Shown: positions 1 through 6,680 of the stretch, piece after piece
How positions within the stretch are numbered: position 1 is the stretch's first letter
How the letters are laid out: each line of letters starts with the position of its first letter
Source of the DNA: CAWKDC01 sp044445605
Lineage (GTDB): Bacteria > Pseudomonadota > Gammaproteobacteria > JABCZS01
DNA: 25,456 bases
Assembly: GCA_044445605.1 (NCBI GenBank)
Contig: JBIOEA010000032.1
Location: 1 to 25,456 of the forward strand
Direction of reading: 5' to 3'
The notes under the pieces: generated by a model
Told to the model about the DNA's origin: nothing
The model's input: only the letters and a program-made list of their open reading frames with translations
Database searches by the model: none
Made by a program: the position numbers and the translations under genes

Positions 1-66
1 TTCATTTTTGACCGCCAACAAGGCAATCTCAAATTTAGTCGCATTTGGCCATTTTCTTCGAGCCAT
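1..66 (-). CDS. IS3-family transposase OrfA, 5' end only (runs off left edge)
   Basis: Twenty-two codons read leftward from an ATG at 66-64 and remain open to the window edge. The peptide begins MARRKWPNATKFEIALLAVK, which has the look of the N-terminal helix-turn-helix of IS3-family OrfA proteins (basic start, then K-F-x-x-x-A-L-x-A-V-K). A good ribosome binding site (GGAGG, read on the minus strand just right of the ATG) supports the start. OrfA would bind the insertion-sequence ends and, by frameshifting with OrfB, form the transposase. Only the first residues are visible, so family assignment is an inference and whether the element is intact is unknown. Confidence 0.55.
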   Translation of the reverse strand, partial: MARRKWPNATKFEIALLAVKNE

Positions 67-136
67 GATTTCCTCCACAGGGGAGGCCATTATCTCTCAA
101 AAATATTGACTTGTCTGGTCTAAATTGCGGGGGTCA
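1..136 (-). mobile_element. Probable left end of an IS3-type insertion sequence
   Basis: The orfA start lies at 66, and about 70 bases further right, read on the minus strand, the sequence TGACCCCCGCAATTTAGACC begins at 136. IS3-family terminal inverted repeats commonly start with TG and carry a run of C near the tip, so the element boundary is placed here. The exact base cannot be fixed because the other end and the target duplication are outside the window. Confidence 0.4.
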
Positions 137-176
137 TTATATTGTTGTCTCATATCAATTAATTTAGGAGTAACTA

Positions 177-563
177 ATGTCTAAGAAAAGAGTTTTTATT
201 AGTTTTGACTACGATAATGATGAAAATATAAAAACATTGCTTGTTGGACAATCAAGGAATGAAGATAGCCCATTTGAACTCGCTGATTGGTCAATTAAAG
301 AGGCCGTAACAGGAGACTGGAAAGCAAAAGCGCGCCAACGAATTCGAGCAGTCGATGTGCTTATTGCAATCTGCGGCAAGAATACTCATACGGCTGCCGG
401 AGTGGATACTGAGCTTTCCATTGCACAAGAAGAGGGGATTCCTTATTTTCTACTCGCTGGCTATTCTGATGAGGTTGTGCCCCCAAAGATGGCGAAAAAA
501 TCTGATAAAGTATATAAATGGTCGTGGGAAAATGTTAAAAAATTACTCGCTGGAGCAAGATAA
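177..563 (+). CDS. thsB: TIR-like (MTH538/DUF1863, ThsB-type) signalling protein of a Thoeris-like defence system
   Basis: A 128-residue protein with the short flavodoxin-like TIR fold of the ThsB/DUF1863 family. It starts with a beta strand, KRVFISFDYDND (4-15), has the 'DWSIKEA' segment (37-43), a second hydrophobic strand DVLIAICGKNTHT (60-72), then GVDTELSIAQEEGIP (75-89) and ends with the family's K-W-S-W-E-N (114-119). E79 sits where TIR NADases carry the catalytic glutamate. In Thoeris, ThsB proteins sense phage infection and convert NAD+ into a cyclic ADP-ribose isomer that activates the partner effector. The start is supported by AGGAG at 166-170, six bases from the ATG. The stop is one base before the caspase gene, so the two are translationally coupled. 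Family assignment is strong; the signal product and phage activity are inferred. Confidence 0.85.
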   Translation: MSKKRVFISFDYDNDENIKTLLVGQSRNEDSPFELADWSIKEAVTGDWKAKARQRIRAVDVLIAICGKNTHTAAGVDTELSIAQEEGIPYFLLAGYSDEVVPPKMAKKSDKVYKWSWENVKKLLAGAR

Positions 564-564
564 A

Positions 565-1554
565 ATGAAAAGAGCTCTCATTGTTGGAATAGATAATTAT
601 AGCCATCCTATATCTCCATTGCAAGGATGTGTGAATGATGCTATTGCAATTAATAATACGCTAGAAACTAATGGCGATGGCGCACCTAATTTTTCGACGA
701 AGCTTCTAACCAGCAATGAAAGCAGTATTACCACTGCTGTCTTAAGTGACGCCATTGAAAGTTTATTTGCGAATGATGCAGATACTGTACTTTTCTTTTT
801 TGCAGGGCATGGTGCTCTTGACATGACTACTGGTTCCCTTGTAAGTCAGGATGGATACAAAGGTTCCTGGGGTATTCCTTTGAGTAAAATTTTAACCTTA
901 GCAAATAAAGCATCTTCAGGAATAAAATCAACAGTGATAATTCTGGATTGTTGCCATGCGGGTTTTATAGGGGAAATATCAGAAATAGGTAATGCACAAG
1001 TTAAACACGTTGGAAGTGGAGTCACGATTCTTGCTTCTTGTCATCGTGATGGCACAGCGAGCGAGATTAATGGACATGGATTATTCACTAGCATAGTGTT
1101 AGATGCGCTAAATGGAAGCTCTGCCAATATCTGCGGTCAAATAACACCAGCTTCTGTTTACTCCCATGTGGATCAAACATTAGGGGCGTGGGAGCAACGT
1201 CCTATTTACATTGCAAACGTGCAAACGTTCGTTACCTTGCGACAGGTATTTCCTAAAATTCCTTTTGAAGTTCTTCGGCGGCTACCGGAATATTTCCCTG
1301 ATCCTGCGTCAATATTTTCTCTGAATCCTTCATTTGAATCTGATCGTGAGAATGTGCCAGCTAAATATAAAAATATTCCTGTCAATAACGATAATGCACG
1401 TGTTTTTAAGGAACTACAACTATGCAATCGACATGGTTTAGTGGTCCCTGTCGATGCAGAGCATATGTATTATGCAGCAATTCAATCTACAGGATGTAAA
1501 TTAACTGCCCTTGGTGCTCATTATCGTAAATTAGCTGCAATAAAAAGAATTTGA
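565..1554 (+). CDS. Caspase-like (peptidase C14) protease, effector of the TIR-caspase Thoeris-like module
   Basis: 329 residues. The N-terminal 220 form a caspase-fold domain: start strand RALIVGIDNY (3-12), the catalytic His in FFFAGHG (H82) and the catalytic Cys in ILDCCHAG (C130), followed by a VTILASC strand (153-159). The roughly 100 C-terminal residues match nothing I know and may sense the TIR signal. The reading frame is open upstream to 355, but the ATG at 565 is chosen because GGAG at 552-555 precedes it, the protein then begins directly with the caspase fold, and it sits one base after the TIR stop. In reported type IV Thoeris systems the TIR product activates such a protease, which cleaves cellular proteins and stops phage spread. 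I infer the same role here; cleavage specificity cannot be read from sequence. Confidence 0.85.
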   Translation: MKRALIVGIDNYSHPISPLQGCVNDAIAINNTLETNGDGAPNFSTKLLTSNESSITTAVLSDAIESLFANDADTVLFFFAGHGALDMTTGSLVSQDGYKGSWGIPLSKILTLANKASSGIKSTVIILDCCHAGFIGEISEIGNAQVKHVGSGVTILASCHRDGTASEINGHGLFTSIVLDALNGSSANICGQITPASVYSHVDQTLGAWEQRPIYIANVQTFVTLRQVFPKIPFEVLRRLPEYFPDPASIFSLNPSFESDRENVPAKYKNIPVNNDNARVFKELQLCNRHGLVVPVDAEHMYYAAIQSTGCKLTALGAHYRKLAAIKRI

Positions 1555-1628
1555 ATTTAAAAAAATGGATTAATCAAAAAAGGTCAAAGAAGAAAGTAGA
1601 GCCGCTATATCTTTCTACATGGCTCATT

Positions 1629-1643
1629 TAGCTTATTAAGCTA
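1629..1643. promoter_or_regulatory. Perfect 15-base palindrome before the third module gene
   Basis: TAGCTTA-T-TAAGCTA is a perfect dyad ending three bases before the AGGA ribosome binding site (1646-1649) of the 1657 gene. It could be an operator or an RNA hairpin affecting ribosome access. A less regular hairpin (AGAAAG/CTTTCT) lies just upstream. Confidence 0.4.
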
Positions 1644-1656
1644 TAAGGAAATTTTT

Positions 1657-2280
1657 ATGGCAATACTTGAAGATATTCAATCAATCAAAAACGGCCAGCT
1701 ACACAAACAAAAATTGATTTCATCGGTAACCTCCTGCCTTCTAAGAAATTCAGAACAATTATTACGTATTAACACTAGGTATAGGACAGAATCTCATAAA
1801 ATCTCGGAGCTACAGCAGCAGCTCCATAAAAAGCTTTCTAACATTGTTTCTTCGTTTTTCGATGAAATGATTGCTGATTTCCATAAAAAATGTACTGTGT
1901 ATATAGATGGACGGCGGCGGGGTCTATGTTACGAAAAAGATTTTCCAAAAGATGAATTAATATCTGAATATGATTCATTTTGCTCAGAACTTAAAGAGAT
2001 TGCGCGTCAAAGTCTTTTTCTGCCAAGCATGCCGGATGTTAATAAAAAGTATGAACTACTCGAACGTCTCAATCGCGAAAAAATCGACAGAGATTTCTAT
2101 GCAATAATCAATGTTGACTCTCTTTTTAAAGAGAGTATCGTAAGCCATAGACATTCCTTTATAAATTTTATATCCGATATAAATAAGTCTCTTTTGTATC
2201 GTGATGAAATAGCTGCTAAGGCATATGGAATGAAAAAATCAAAACAGATTATAGGCTTCATAAAATCGTTTTTTTCTTGA
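1657..2280 (+). CDS. Unrecognised 207-residue helical protein downstream of the TIR-caspase pair
   Basis: I do not recognise this protein. It is charged and apparently almost all alpha-helical, with a coiled-coil-like stretch around residues 40-75 (ELQQQLHKKL and neighbours), a basic patch GRRRG near residue 85, and a lysine/hydrophobic C-terminus (KSKQIIGFIKSFFS) that could be amphipathic and touch membranes. There is no signal peptide or clear transmembrane helix. The start is supported by AGGA at 1646-1649 with seven bases of spacing. It follows the caspase gene by 102 bases on the same strand and shares the module's A/T-rich composition, so it may be an extra component (regulator, target or second effector) or merely a co-inherited neighbour. 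A function cannot be assigned. Confidence 0.65.
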   Translation: MAILEDIQSIKNGQLHKQKLISSVTSCLLRNSEQLLRINTRYRTESHKISELQQQLHKKLSNIVSSFFDEMIADFHKKCTVYIDGRRRGLCYEKDFPKDELISEYDSFCSELKEIARQSLFLPSMPDVNKKYELLERLNREKIDRDFYAIINVDSLFKESIVSHRHSFINFISDINKSLLYRDEIAAKAYGMKKSKQIIGFIKSFFS

Positions 2281-2503
2281 TCACGATAAAAAAGTTTGAT
2301 TCTTCTATATTCGGTACGAATTTGCTTTTTTCACTGTTTAATTCTGCCTGTTTTTCTGGGATAAAACGAGCACATTCGCCAGGAAGTTGTTATCGACAAT
2401 TTTACCTTCATAGATATTTTATATTTTGTACAATTAGGACATTATTGCATTGGCTCTACAGTGTGAGTTCGCATGACATAACCTATGTCAATAACATTTA
2501 GAA

Positions 2504-3097
2504 TTAATGATCTCCAAATGCTGCTTTCCACCGTTTGCTAGGGTTGTCAAATTTAACTTTTTTGGGATTGAACTTACCTGGATCATATTTTCCACCAACC
2601 CACTCTAAATACGAGCGGTATTCAGGATGACCTTTGTTTGTGATTATTTCAAGAAAATGATCAAATCCGTGGGGTCCGCCTACATCTTCAGGAGGGCATG
2701 CTCGTTCGCCGTCAATGCATAGAGGGTACTTAATACCAGGCGTTTTTTCTCGAACCCCTTCATACTGAATGAGATGCTCCCAGCCATTTCCAAAATCATA
2801 TTCATAGGGGAAGGAATCATTAATTGCTAAATAATCCCTGACCCTGTATTCCCATCCTGGGAGTGTATTACAAGTATCAAATTCATCATCAGGGATCCCC
2901 ATATATTGCTTACCGTTATCAATGGGGTTATTGACAATAAAATGATGTAAATGTGTATCAGTCCAGCCCATTGCATCCTGAATGGCAACATGTAAATCCC
3001 AAAAAGTGCACAAATCTGAAAGCTGAATACACCGCCAAATTGGAGGTTGAATATCTTGTAATGTGATTTTAAATTGCAAAACAGGCCTTGTCGCCAT
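2504..3097 (-). CDS. Plasmid pRiA4b ORF-3-like family protein
   Basis: 197 residues matching the pRiA4b ORF-3-like family. Family marks, in order: VLQFKITLQDIQPPIWR (5-21), DLHVAIQDAMGWTDTHLHHF (34-53), the YEYDFGNGWEH motif (about 97-107), and CIDGERACPPEDVGGPHGF in the second half, which is the most conserved segment. The family is widespread in mobile and defence-rich regions but its biochemical role is not established. The ATG at 3097 is preferred over an upstream TTG at 3163: a GAGG ribosome binding site lies seven bases ahead, the family homology begins here, and the TTG falls inside the -35 box of a good promoter. The protein appears full length. It is transcribed away from the MazEF operon. 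Confidence 0.85.
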   Translation of the reverse strand: MATRPVLQFKITLQDIQPPIWRCIQLSDLCTFWDLHVAIQDAMGWTDTHLHHFIVNNPIDNGKQYMGIPDDEFDTCNTLPGWEYRVRDYLAINDSFPYEYDFGNGWEHLIQYEGVREKTPGIKYPLCIDGERACPPEDVGGPHGFDHFLEIITNKGHPEYRSYLEWVGGKYDPGKFNPKKVKFDNPSKRWKAAFGDH

Positions 3098-3133
3098 TAT
3101 GTTACCTCGCCCTACCATTAATTCGATAATAGT

Positions 3134-3163
3134 ATTATACAGCCAGATTGTGGGGGCCTTCAA
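3134..3163 (-). promoter_or_regulatory. Sigma-70-type promoter for the pRiA4b-like gene
   Basis: On the minus strand TTGAAG (3163-3158), an 18-base spacer and a perfect TATAAT (3139-3134). The predicted transcript starts about 30 bases ahead of the ATG at 3097. Confidence 0.55.
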
Positions 3164-3290
3164 CCTTTATCAGCTTCAGGACAGTGGTGCGTTTTTCGGC
3201 GCATTTAAGCAGATAATAGGGCAGGAGGCTAGGAGAAGGTGGTGATGCCGGCACCCCGTGATCGGAGGATGGCCCAGCTGGGGTAGGGGC

Positions 3291-3320
3291 TTGACAGATA
3301 GTATATACTTGTATATACTT
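3291..3320 (+). promoter_or_regulatory. mazEF promoter with tandem operator
   Basis: A perfect -35 TTGACA (3291-3296), 17-base spacer and TATACT -10 (3314-3319). The spacer and -10 are made of two head-to-tail copies of GTATATACTT (3301-3310 and 3311-3320), each containing the palindrome GTATATAC. This is the kind of repeated dyad an AbrB-fold antitoxin binds, so MazE or the MazEF complex probably represses its own promoter here. Confidence 0.7.
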
Positions 3321-3355
3321 TGAGGGTCTGAAATTTTCTTGAGGGGGAGCCTTTC

Positions 3356-3604
3356 ATGCTAGCAAAAATTCAACCATGGGGTAATAGCCAAGGTATTCGT
3401 ATTAATAAACAGCTGTTAGAAGCGGCTCATCTTGATCCTGGTGCGTCTGTAGAGATCACTGCACTCGAAGGTAAGCTTATCATTGAGGCAGTCACAAAGA
3501 TACGCGGCAAATATGATCTCAAAACAATAGTCGATAAAATGCCGAAGAATTATGAAGGTAAGGAAGAGCCATGGGGCTCCGCACATGGAAAGGAAGTTTG
3601 GTAA
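3356..3604 (+). CDS. mazE: MazE-type antitoxin (AbrB/SpoVT DNA-binding fold)
   Basis: 82 residues. Residues 1-48 carry the swapped-hairpin AbrB fold typical of MazE: AKIQPWGNSQGIRINKQLL (3-21), then LDPGASVEITALEGKLIIE (26-44). The remaining tail is charged and ends with KEEPWGSAHGKEVW, the region that in MazE wraps around and inhibits the MazF dimer. It should neutralise the downstream toxin and bind the repeated GTATATAC dyads in its own promoter. The stop overlaps the mazF start (TAATG), the usual translational coupling. The start has a GAGGGGGAG purine run about eight bases upstream. Confidence 0.92.
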   Translation: MLAKIQPWGNSQGIRINKQLLEAAHLDPGASVEITALEGKLIIEAVTKIRGKYDLKTIVDKMPKNYEGKEEPWGSAHGKEVW

Positions 3605-3945
3605 TGCCTCCACGTTATATTCCTCAACAAGGTGATTTGGTTCATCTTACATTTGACCCTCAATCCGGACATGAACAAAAAGGGCGTCGTCCAGCATTGG
3701 TTATCAGTCATCAGGCTTTTAATAAAGCAACAGGTTTAGCTATTGTTTGTCCCGTCACCAATACAGATACGAAAATACCATTTCATGTAAAAATACCCGG
3801 CTCGGTTAAAAACATCACAGGCTTTATTATGACGGAACAAGTGAAGTCTGTCGATTTTAGATCGAGAGAGGTTCAAAAAATCTGTGAAGCTCCGCGCGAC
3901 GTATTAAATGAAGTATTGTCGCTTTTGGATGCTTGTATATATTAA
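3604..3945 (+). CDS. mazF: MazF/PemK-family mRNA endoribonuclease toxin
   Basis: 113 residues, the usual MazF length. It follows E. coli MazF closely in layout: PRYIPQQGDLVHLTFDP (3-19), G-H-E-Q-K-G-R-R-P-A-L-V (23-34) with the conserved catalytic arginine, CPVTNT (about 51-56) with the conserved Thr region, and GFIMTEQVKSVDFRSR (about 76-91). MazF cuts mRNA at short specific sequences when its antitoxin is degraded. The ATG at 3604 is used rather than the upstream one at 3571 because it overlaps the mazE stop by one base, has AGGAAG just ahead, and gives the canonical N-terminus. All key residues are present, so the toxin looks functional. Confidence 0.93.
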   Translation: MPPRYIPQQGDLVHLTFDPQSGHEQKGRRPALVISHQAFNKATGLAIVCPVTNTDTKIPFHVKIPGSVKNITGFIMTEQVKSVDFRSREVQKICEAPRDVLNEVLSLLDACIY

Positions 3946-4008
3946 TGCACTGAAGGCATTTCTACTCAGCTCAATTAGGGCATTAAAGGGTATTGGTCAT
4001 ATCTACAT

Positions 4009-5478
4009 TTAAATTTCACGGGGCATGGTTTTCTGCTTGCGTACCTCACTCAAGCAGTCATCTGTTGCATCGATTTTACTCCATAGGCGAAAGGCACGTG
4101 ATTCCGTTTTGGTTTGTTGAGCGATATGGTTTCGCGAGAATGTTTCATTATTTCTTTTGGTAAAATTGGTGGAGAATCTGGAGAAATTGATAGGGATCTT
4201 TGTGCTTCGGTCCCAGTCGGCGATTATATGGGTATTGTAATGGATGCGGTCACAGTCAGGCATTGTGATAGCATGCCTGATGCGTTTAAGGTCAAGCATT
4301 GTGATGGCGTCGAATTCTGACGAAGGAAGTTGGCTGTAATGGTCGGCTATACGTTCAAAAAATACCGCCCATCGGGTACTTTTCTGGAAGCCACATTCAT
4401 ATGCTTTGTTATAAAACTCCGTCAGTAACGCATCCAGTTCATCTCGAATAGGGGATGTTGGTTTTAAGCGTATTTGATCAAGCTTTTTTTGAAAAAGCAT
4501 TGGGTATAATAATGCTTCGGGATTTATTCCCCATTGTTTTTTATAGCGCCAAACACTATTCACCGCCCTTGCAGCATTAATTGCTTCTGTAATGTCCTCG
4601 ATAGAAGCAGAGGAATTTACTACAGTTTCCTCAACTTTCTTAATGAGGATTTTCTGTATCGTTGCTTTGTTATCCACGTCAAAGCAAAGATCCAATCCCT
4701 TTGGAATGGGTGTTTTTAGCAAAGCATTGGCAAAGGCTTCGGCCCCCTCGATGCTGAAATGGTGGTATTGAAGATCAAGACGTAAGTACTCTGGGCAGCG
4801 GCCAGATTGAATGGCACTGGCCAAGGCTTTTGCCCCCCTCACACCGATATTTTCGCCCGAAATGCTAAGTGATAAGTGCGCTGGGCAGCGGCCTGATTGA
4901 AGGGCATCGGCCAAGGCTTCGACTCCCTCGTCACCGATATCGTTATTCGAAAGGCTGAGATCAAAGTGGTCTGGACAGCGGCCTGATTTAATAGCACAGG
5001 CGATGGCTTTAGCTCCCTCCACGCCGATATTCGTATACGAAAGGCTGAGTGATAAGTGGTCTGGACAAAGGCCTGATTGGATGGCAGTGGCAAAGGCTTT
5101 GGCTCCCTCATCACCGATATCGTTATTCGAGAAGAGGCTGAGATTCAAGTGCTCAGGGCAGCGGCCTGATTGAAGGGCAGAGGCGAAAGCTTTGGCTCCT
5201 GCTATGGCGATATTGTTGCCCCAAAGATAGAATGTTAAGTGTTCTTTGCATTGGCCTGATTGAAGGGCTGCCGCCAGTGCGTTAGCTCCTCCGTCACTGA
5301 TGCTAGTGTAGCGGAGGTCCAGCGTTAAGTGTTTTGAGGAGCGCCCCAACCGAAGAGCTTCAGCAAAGGGTTCGAGGTCACCGAGACTTCCGTACCTATA
5401 CACTAATGTTAAGTGCTCAGGACAATGATCCGATTGGATCAATTGAAGAAATTCTGGGATTGAGGTGAGGGTAACCAT
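4009..5478 (-). CDS. Leucine-rich-repeat (ribonuclease-inhibitor type) protein, possible host-directed effector
   Basis: 489 residues. Residues 16-254 are eight LRR units of 28-31 residues with the consensus S-G-R-C-P-x-H-L-x-L-x-L-S-x-N-x-I-G-x-E-G-A-K-A-x-A-x-A-I-Q, the ribonuclease-inhibitor/NLR class typical of eukaryotic proteins. The remaining roughly 235 residues are a domain I do not recognise, predominantly polar, ending KQKTMPREI. There is no signal peptide or membrane helix. LRR proteins of this type bind proteins, and in Legionellales many are secreted into the host by the Dot/Icm type IV system; that role is inference. The start at 5478 is chosen because AGGAG lies five bases ahead and a promoter sits at 5511-5538; the longer frame would start inside that promoter. 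Confidence 0.8.
   Translation of the reverse strand: MVTLTSIPEFLQLIQSDHCPEHLTLVYRYGSLGDLEPFAEALRLGRSSKHLTLDLRYTSISDGGANALAAALQSGQCKEHLTFYLWGNNIAIAGAKAFASALQSGRCPEHLNLSLFSNNDIGDEGAKAFATAIQSGLCPDHLSLSLSYTNIGVEGAKAIACAIKSGRCPDHFDLSLSNNDIGDEGVEALADALQSGRCPAHLSLSISGENIGVRGAKALASAIQSGRCPEYLRLDLQYHHFSIEGAEAFANALLKTPIPKGLDLCFDVDNKATIQKILIKKVEETVVNSSASIEDITEAINAARAVNSVWRYKKQWGINPEALLYPMLFQKKLDQIRLKPTSPIRDELDALLTEFYNKAYECGFQKSTRWAVFFERIADHYSQLPSSEFDAITMLDLKRIRHAITMPDCDRIHYNTHIIADWDRSTKIPINFSRFSTNFTKRNNETFSRNHIAQQTKTESRAFRLWSKIDATDDCLSEVRKQKTMPREI
4717..5433 (-). repeat. Coding tandem repeat, eight LRR units of about 90 bases
   Basis: The segment gcctgattga and close variants recur at about 90-base intervals (for example near 4801, 4891, 4980, 5071, 5165 and 5255), each encoding the Q-S-G-R-C-P corner of one LRR unit. 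Units have diverged but remain in frame. Confidence 0.8.
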
Positions 5479-5510
5479 GATGGCTCCTGGGCTTTTGGGG
5501 CGAAAAATGC

Positions 5511-5538
5511 ATTGTACCATTATTTTGGTAGCTTGCAA
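5511..5538 (-). promoter_or_regulatory. Promoter of the LRR gene
   Basis: Minus strand TTGCAA (5538-5533), 16-base spacer, TACAAT (5516-5511), about 33 bases before the ATG at 5478. Confidence 0.5.
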
Positions 5539-5609
5539 ACTTTTTGACGATAGCGTAAGGATCTCATGGTCTGTAACACGTGGGGCCTATTGCGCAATTT
5601 TCACCTATA

Positions 5610-6545
5610 CTAGGGTTTAACTTGCTGGTCGTTTTTTTGCTCTTCATGATTCACAACGTGTTTGTTGTGCGAGAGCAGCAGTGTTTGTACGCATAGCGTC
5701 GGCTCTTTTAATTGCTCCAGCCTGATTCCCGTGGGAAGGGTTTTAACTCTGATGATGGCATTATAGGTATCTATATCCAATAACTTTTCTAATTGTTTTA
5801 CTGCGTAGCCAATGTCAAATGGCTTATCGTGAGTTGCTGTGTTGTTATTGGATACAGTGAGCGCAGGATGGTGGGTATCCACGTAGAGACGTTCTTTGCC
5901 ACTTACTTCGTCGACAGTATGCCAATATTCAATAAATTCGAGGCTGCATCCTGGTGGTAATAAGTCTGGGTTAGATTTAAAAAAAACACTGACAACTTTC
6001 AAAATGTCGTCTCTGTCATCGCATATTTTAAACATTAATTTCGGGCGGGGCGATTGCGCATCGTTCTTATAGTCCTGATAGGCATGCCATATATGTGCAA
6101 ACGTTATGATCAGTTTAGTGTCATCACCAATGCTTACTTCTTTATGCAAGTCTGGATGCTGCTCCTTGCCGGTCACCGCATCCCACGTCCATCCTGGTGT
6201 TTTGCCTTGATGCAAATCTTGTAATAGCATTTTTCTGAGATAAATTTTTTCCCCGTGGTGAGTACGGAGATCGTTTGCGTATCGCTCAAATTCTGTGAAT
6301 GCACATCCGTTTTTGTTCTCAACACTATTTTCTGCGTTGATAATGGCACTGTTTCTCAATGAAAAGCAATGTATGCTGATCCGGCTTACATGTGCTTTAG
6401 CAGCATCTTCAGCAATGCGTCGATTAAGCTTGAGGTTTGCTTCATGCAGCGTCTTGAAGCCTTGATGCTCCTTATCGCTGACATGAATTTCGCCAGCGGA
6501 ACCATCATAGTCTAAAAGATATACAATTTCTTCGTGCGACATCAT
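5610..6545 (-). CDS. HAD-like hypothetical protein of an uncharacterised Legionellales-type family
   Basis: 311 residues, no signal peptide or membrane segment. Three elements fit a haloacid-dehalogenase (HAD) layout: the N-terminal strand VYLLDYDGSAGEI (8-20) with D12 and D14 as nucleophile and acid/base, a serine after a hydrophobic strand (HCFSLRNS, 59-66), and the acidic motif KICDDRDDIL (173-182). The segment DDRDDIL..FF..NPDLLPPG also resembles Legionella proteins studied as effector candidates with the pattern DFDG...DDRxDIL...FF. HAD enzymes are mostly phosphatases; the substrate is unknown. The first of two adjacent ATGs is used because GGAG lies ten bases ahead. A good promoter is at 6575-6604, divergent from paeA. 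The family link is from memory and moderate in confidence. Confidence 0.7.
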   Translation of the reverse strand: MMSHEEIVYLLDYDGSAGEIHVSDKEHQGFKTLHEANLKLNRRIAEDAAKAHVSRISIHCFSLRNSAIINAENSVENKNGCAFTEFERYANDLRTHHGEKIYLRKMLLQDLHQGKTPGWTWDAVTGKEQHPDLHKEVSIGDDTKLIITFAHIWHAYQDYKNDAQSPRPKLMFKICDDRDDILKVVSVFFKSNPDLLPPGCSLEFIEYWHTVDEVSGKERLYVDTHHPALTVSNNNTATHDKPFDIGYAVKQLEKLLDIDTYNAIIRVKTLPTGIRLEQLKEPTLCVQTLLLSHNKHVVNHEEQKNDQQVKP

Positions 6546-6574
6546 GAATGTTAAGCTCCGTCAGGATTTTGGCA

Positions 6575-6604
6575 AGTGTACCGAATAAGTGGTGTCTTTG
6601 TCAA
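6575..6604 (-). promoter_or_regulatory. Promoter of the HAD-like gene
   Basis: Minus strand perfect TTGACA (6604-6599), 18-base spacer, TACACT (6580-6575), roughly 30 bases before the ATG at 6545. It lies in the divergent gap before paeA. Confidence 0.55.
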
Positions 6605-6680
6605 ACATTGGGGGTTTAGTAACAGCCTATTAATGCCGATACCCTATATACTGAATCAAGTATTTGAAACAAGGTCTATC

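Noticed and set aside
106..143. TTGACT and TATATT as a promoter for the TIR gene
   Set aside because: The spacing is about 26 bases, too long for a sigma-70 promoter.
355..564. N-terminal extension of the caspase frame
   Set aside because: These 70 codons lie inside the TIR gene in another frame; the ATG at 565 has a ribosome binding site and begins the caspase fold.
2338..2415. Minus-strand peptide KIVDNNFLANVLVLSQK followed by a stop
   Set aside because: It looks like the end of some protein, but the frame is closed by a stop about 25 codons upstream and I cannot name a family; possibly a gene remnant.
2277..2501. 74-codon plus-strand frame after the 1657 gene
   Set aside because: It overlaps the preceding stop, lacks a ribosome binding site and its translation has no protein-like pattern.
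3098..3163. TTG start 22 codons upstream for the pRiA4b-like protein
   Set aside because: The TTG is part of the -35 box and the added residues are not family-like.
4839..5114. Minus-strand frame with repeats inside the LRR gene
   Set aside because: It is the out-of-frame shadow of the 90-base coding repeats.
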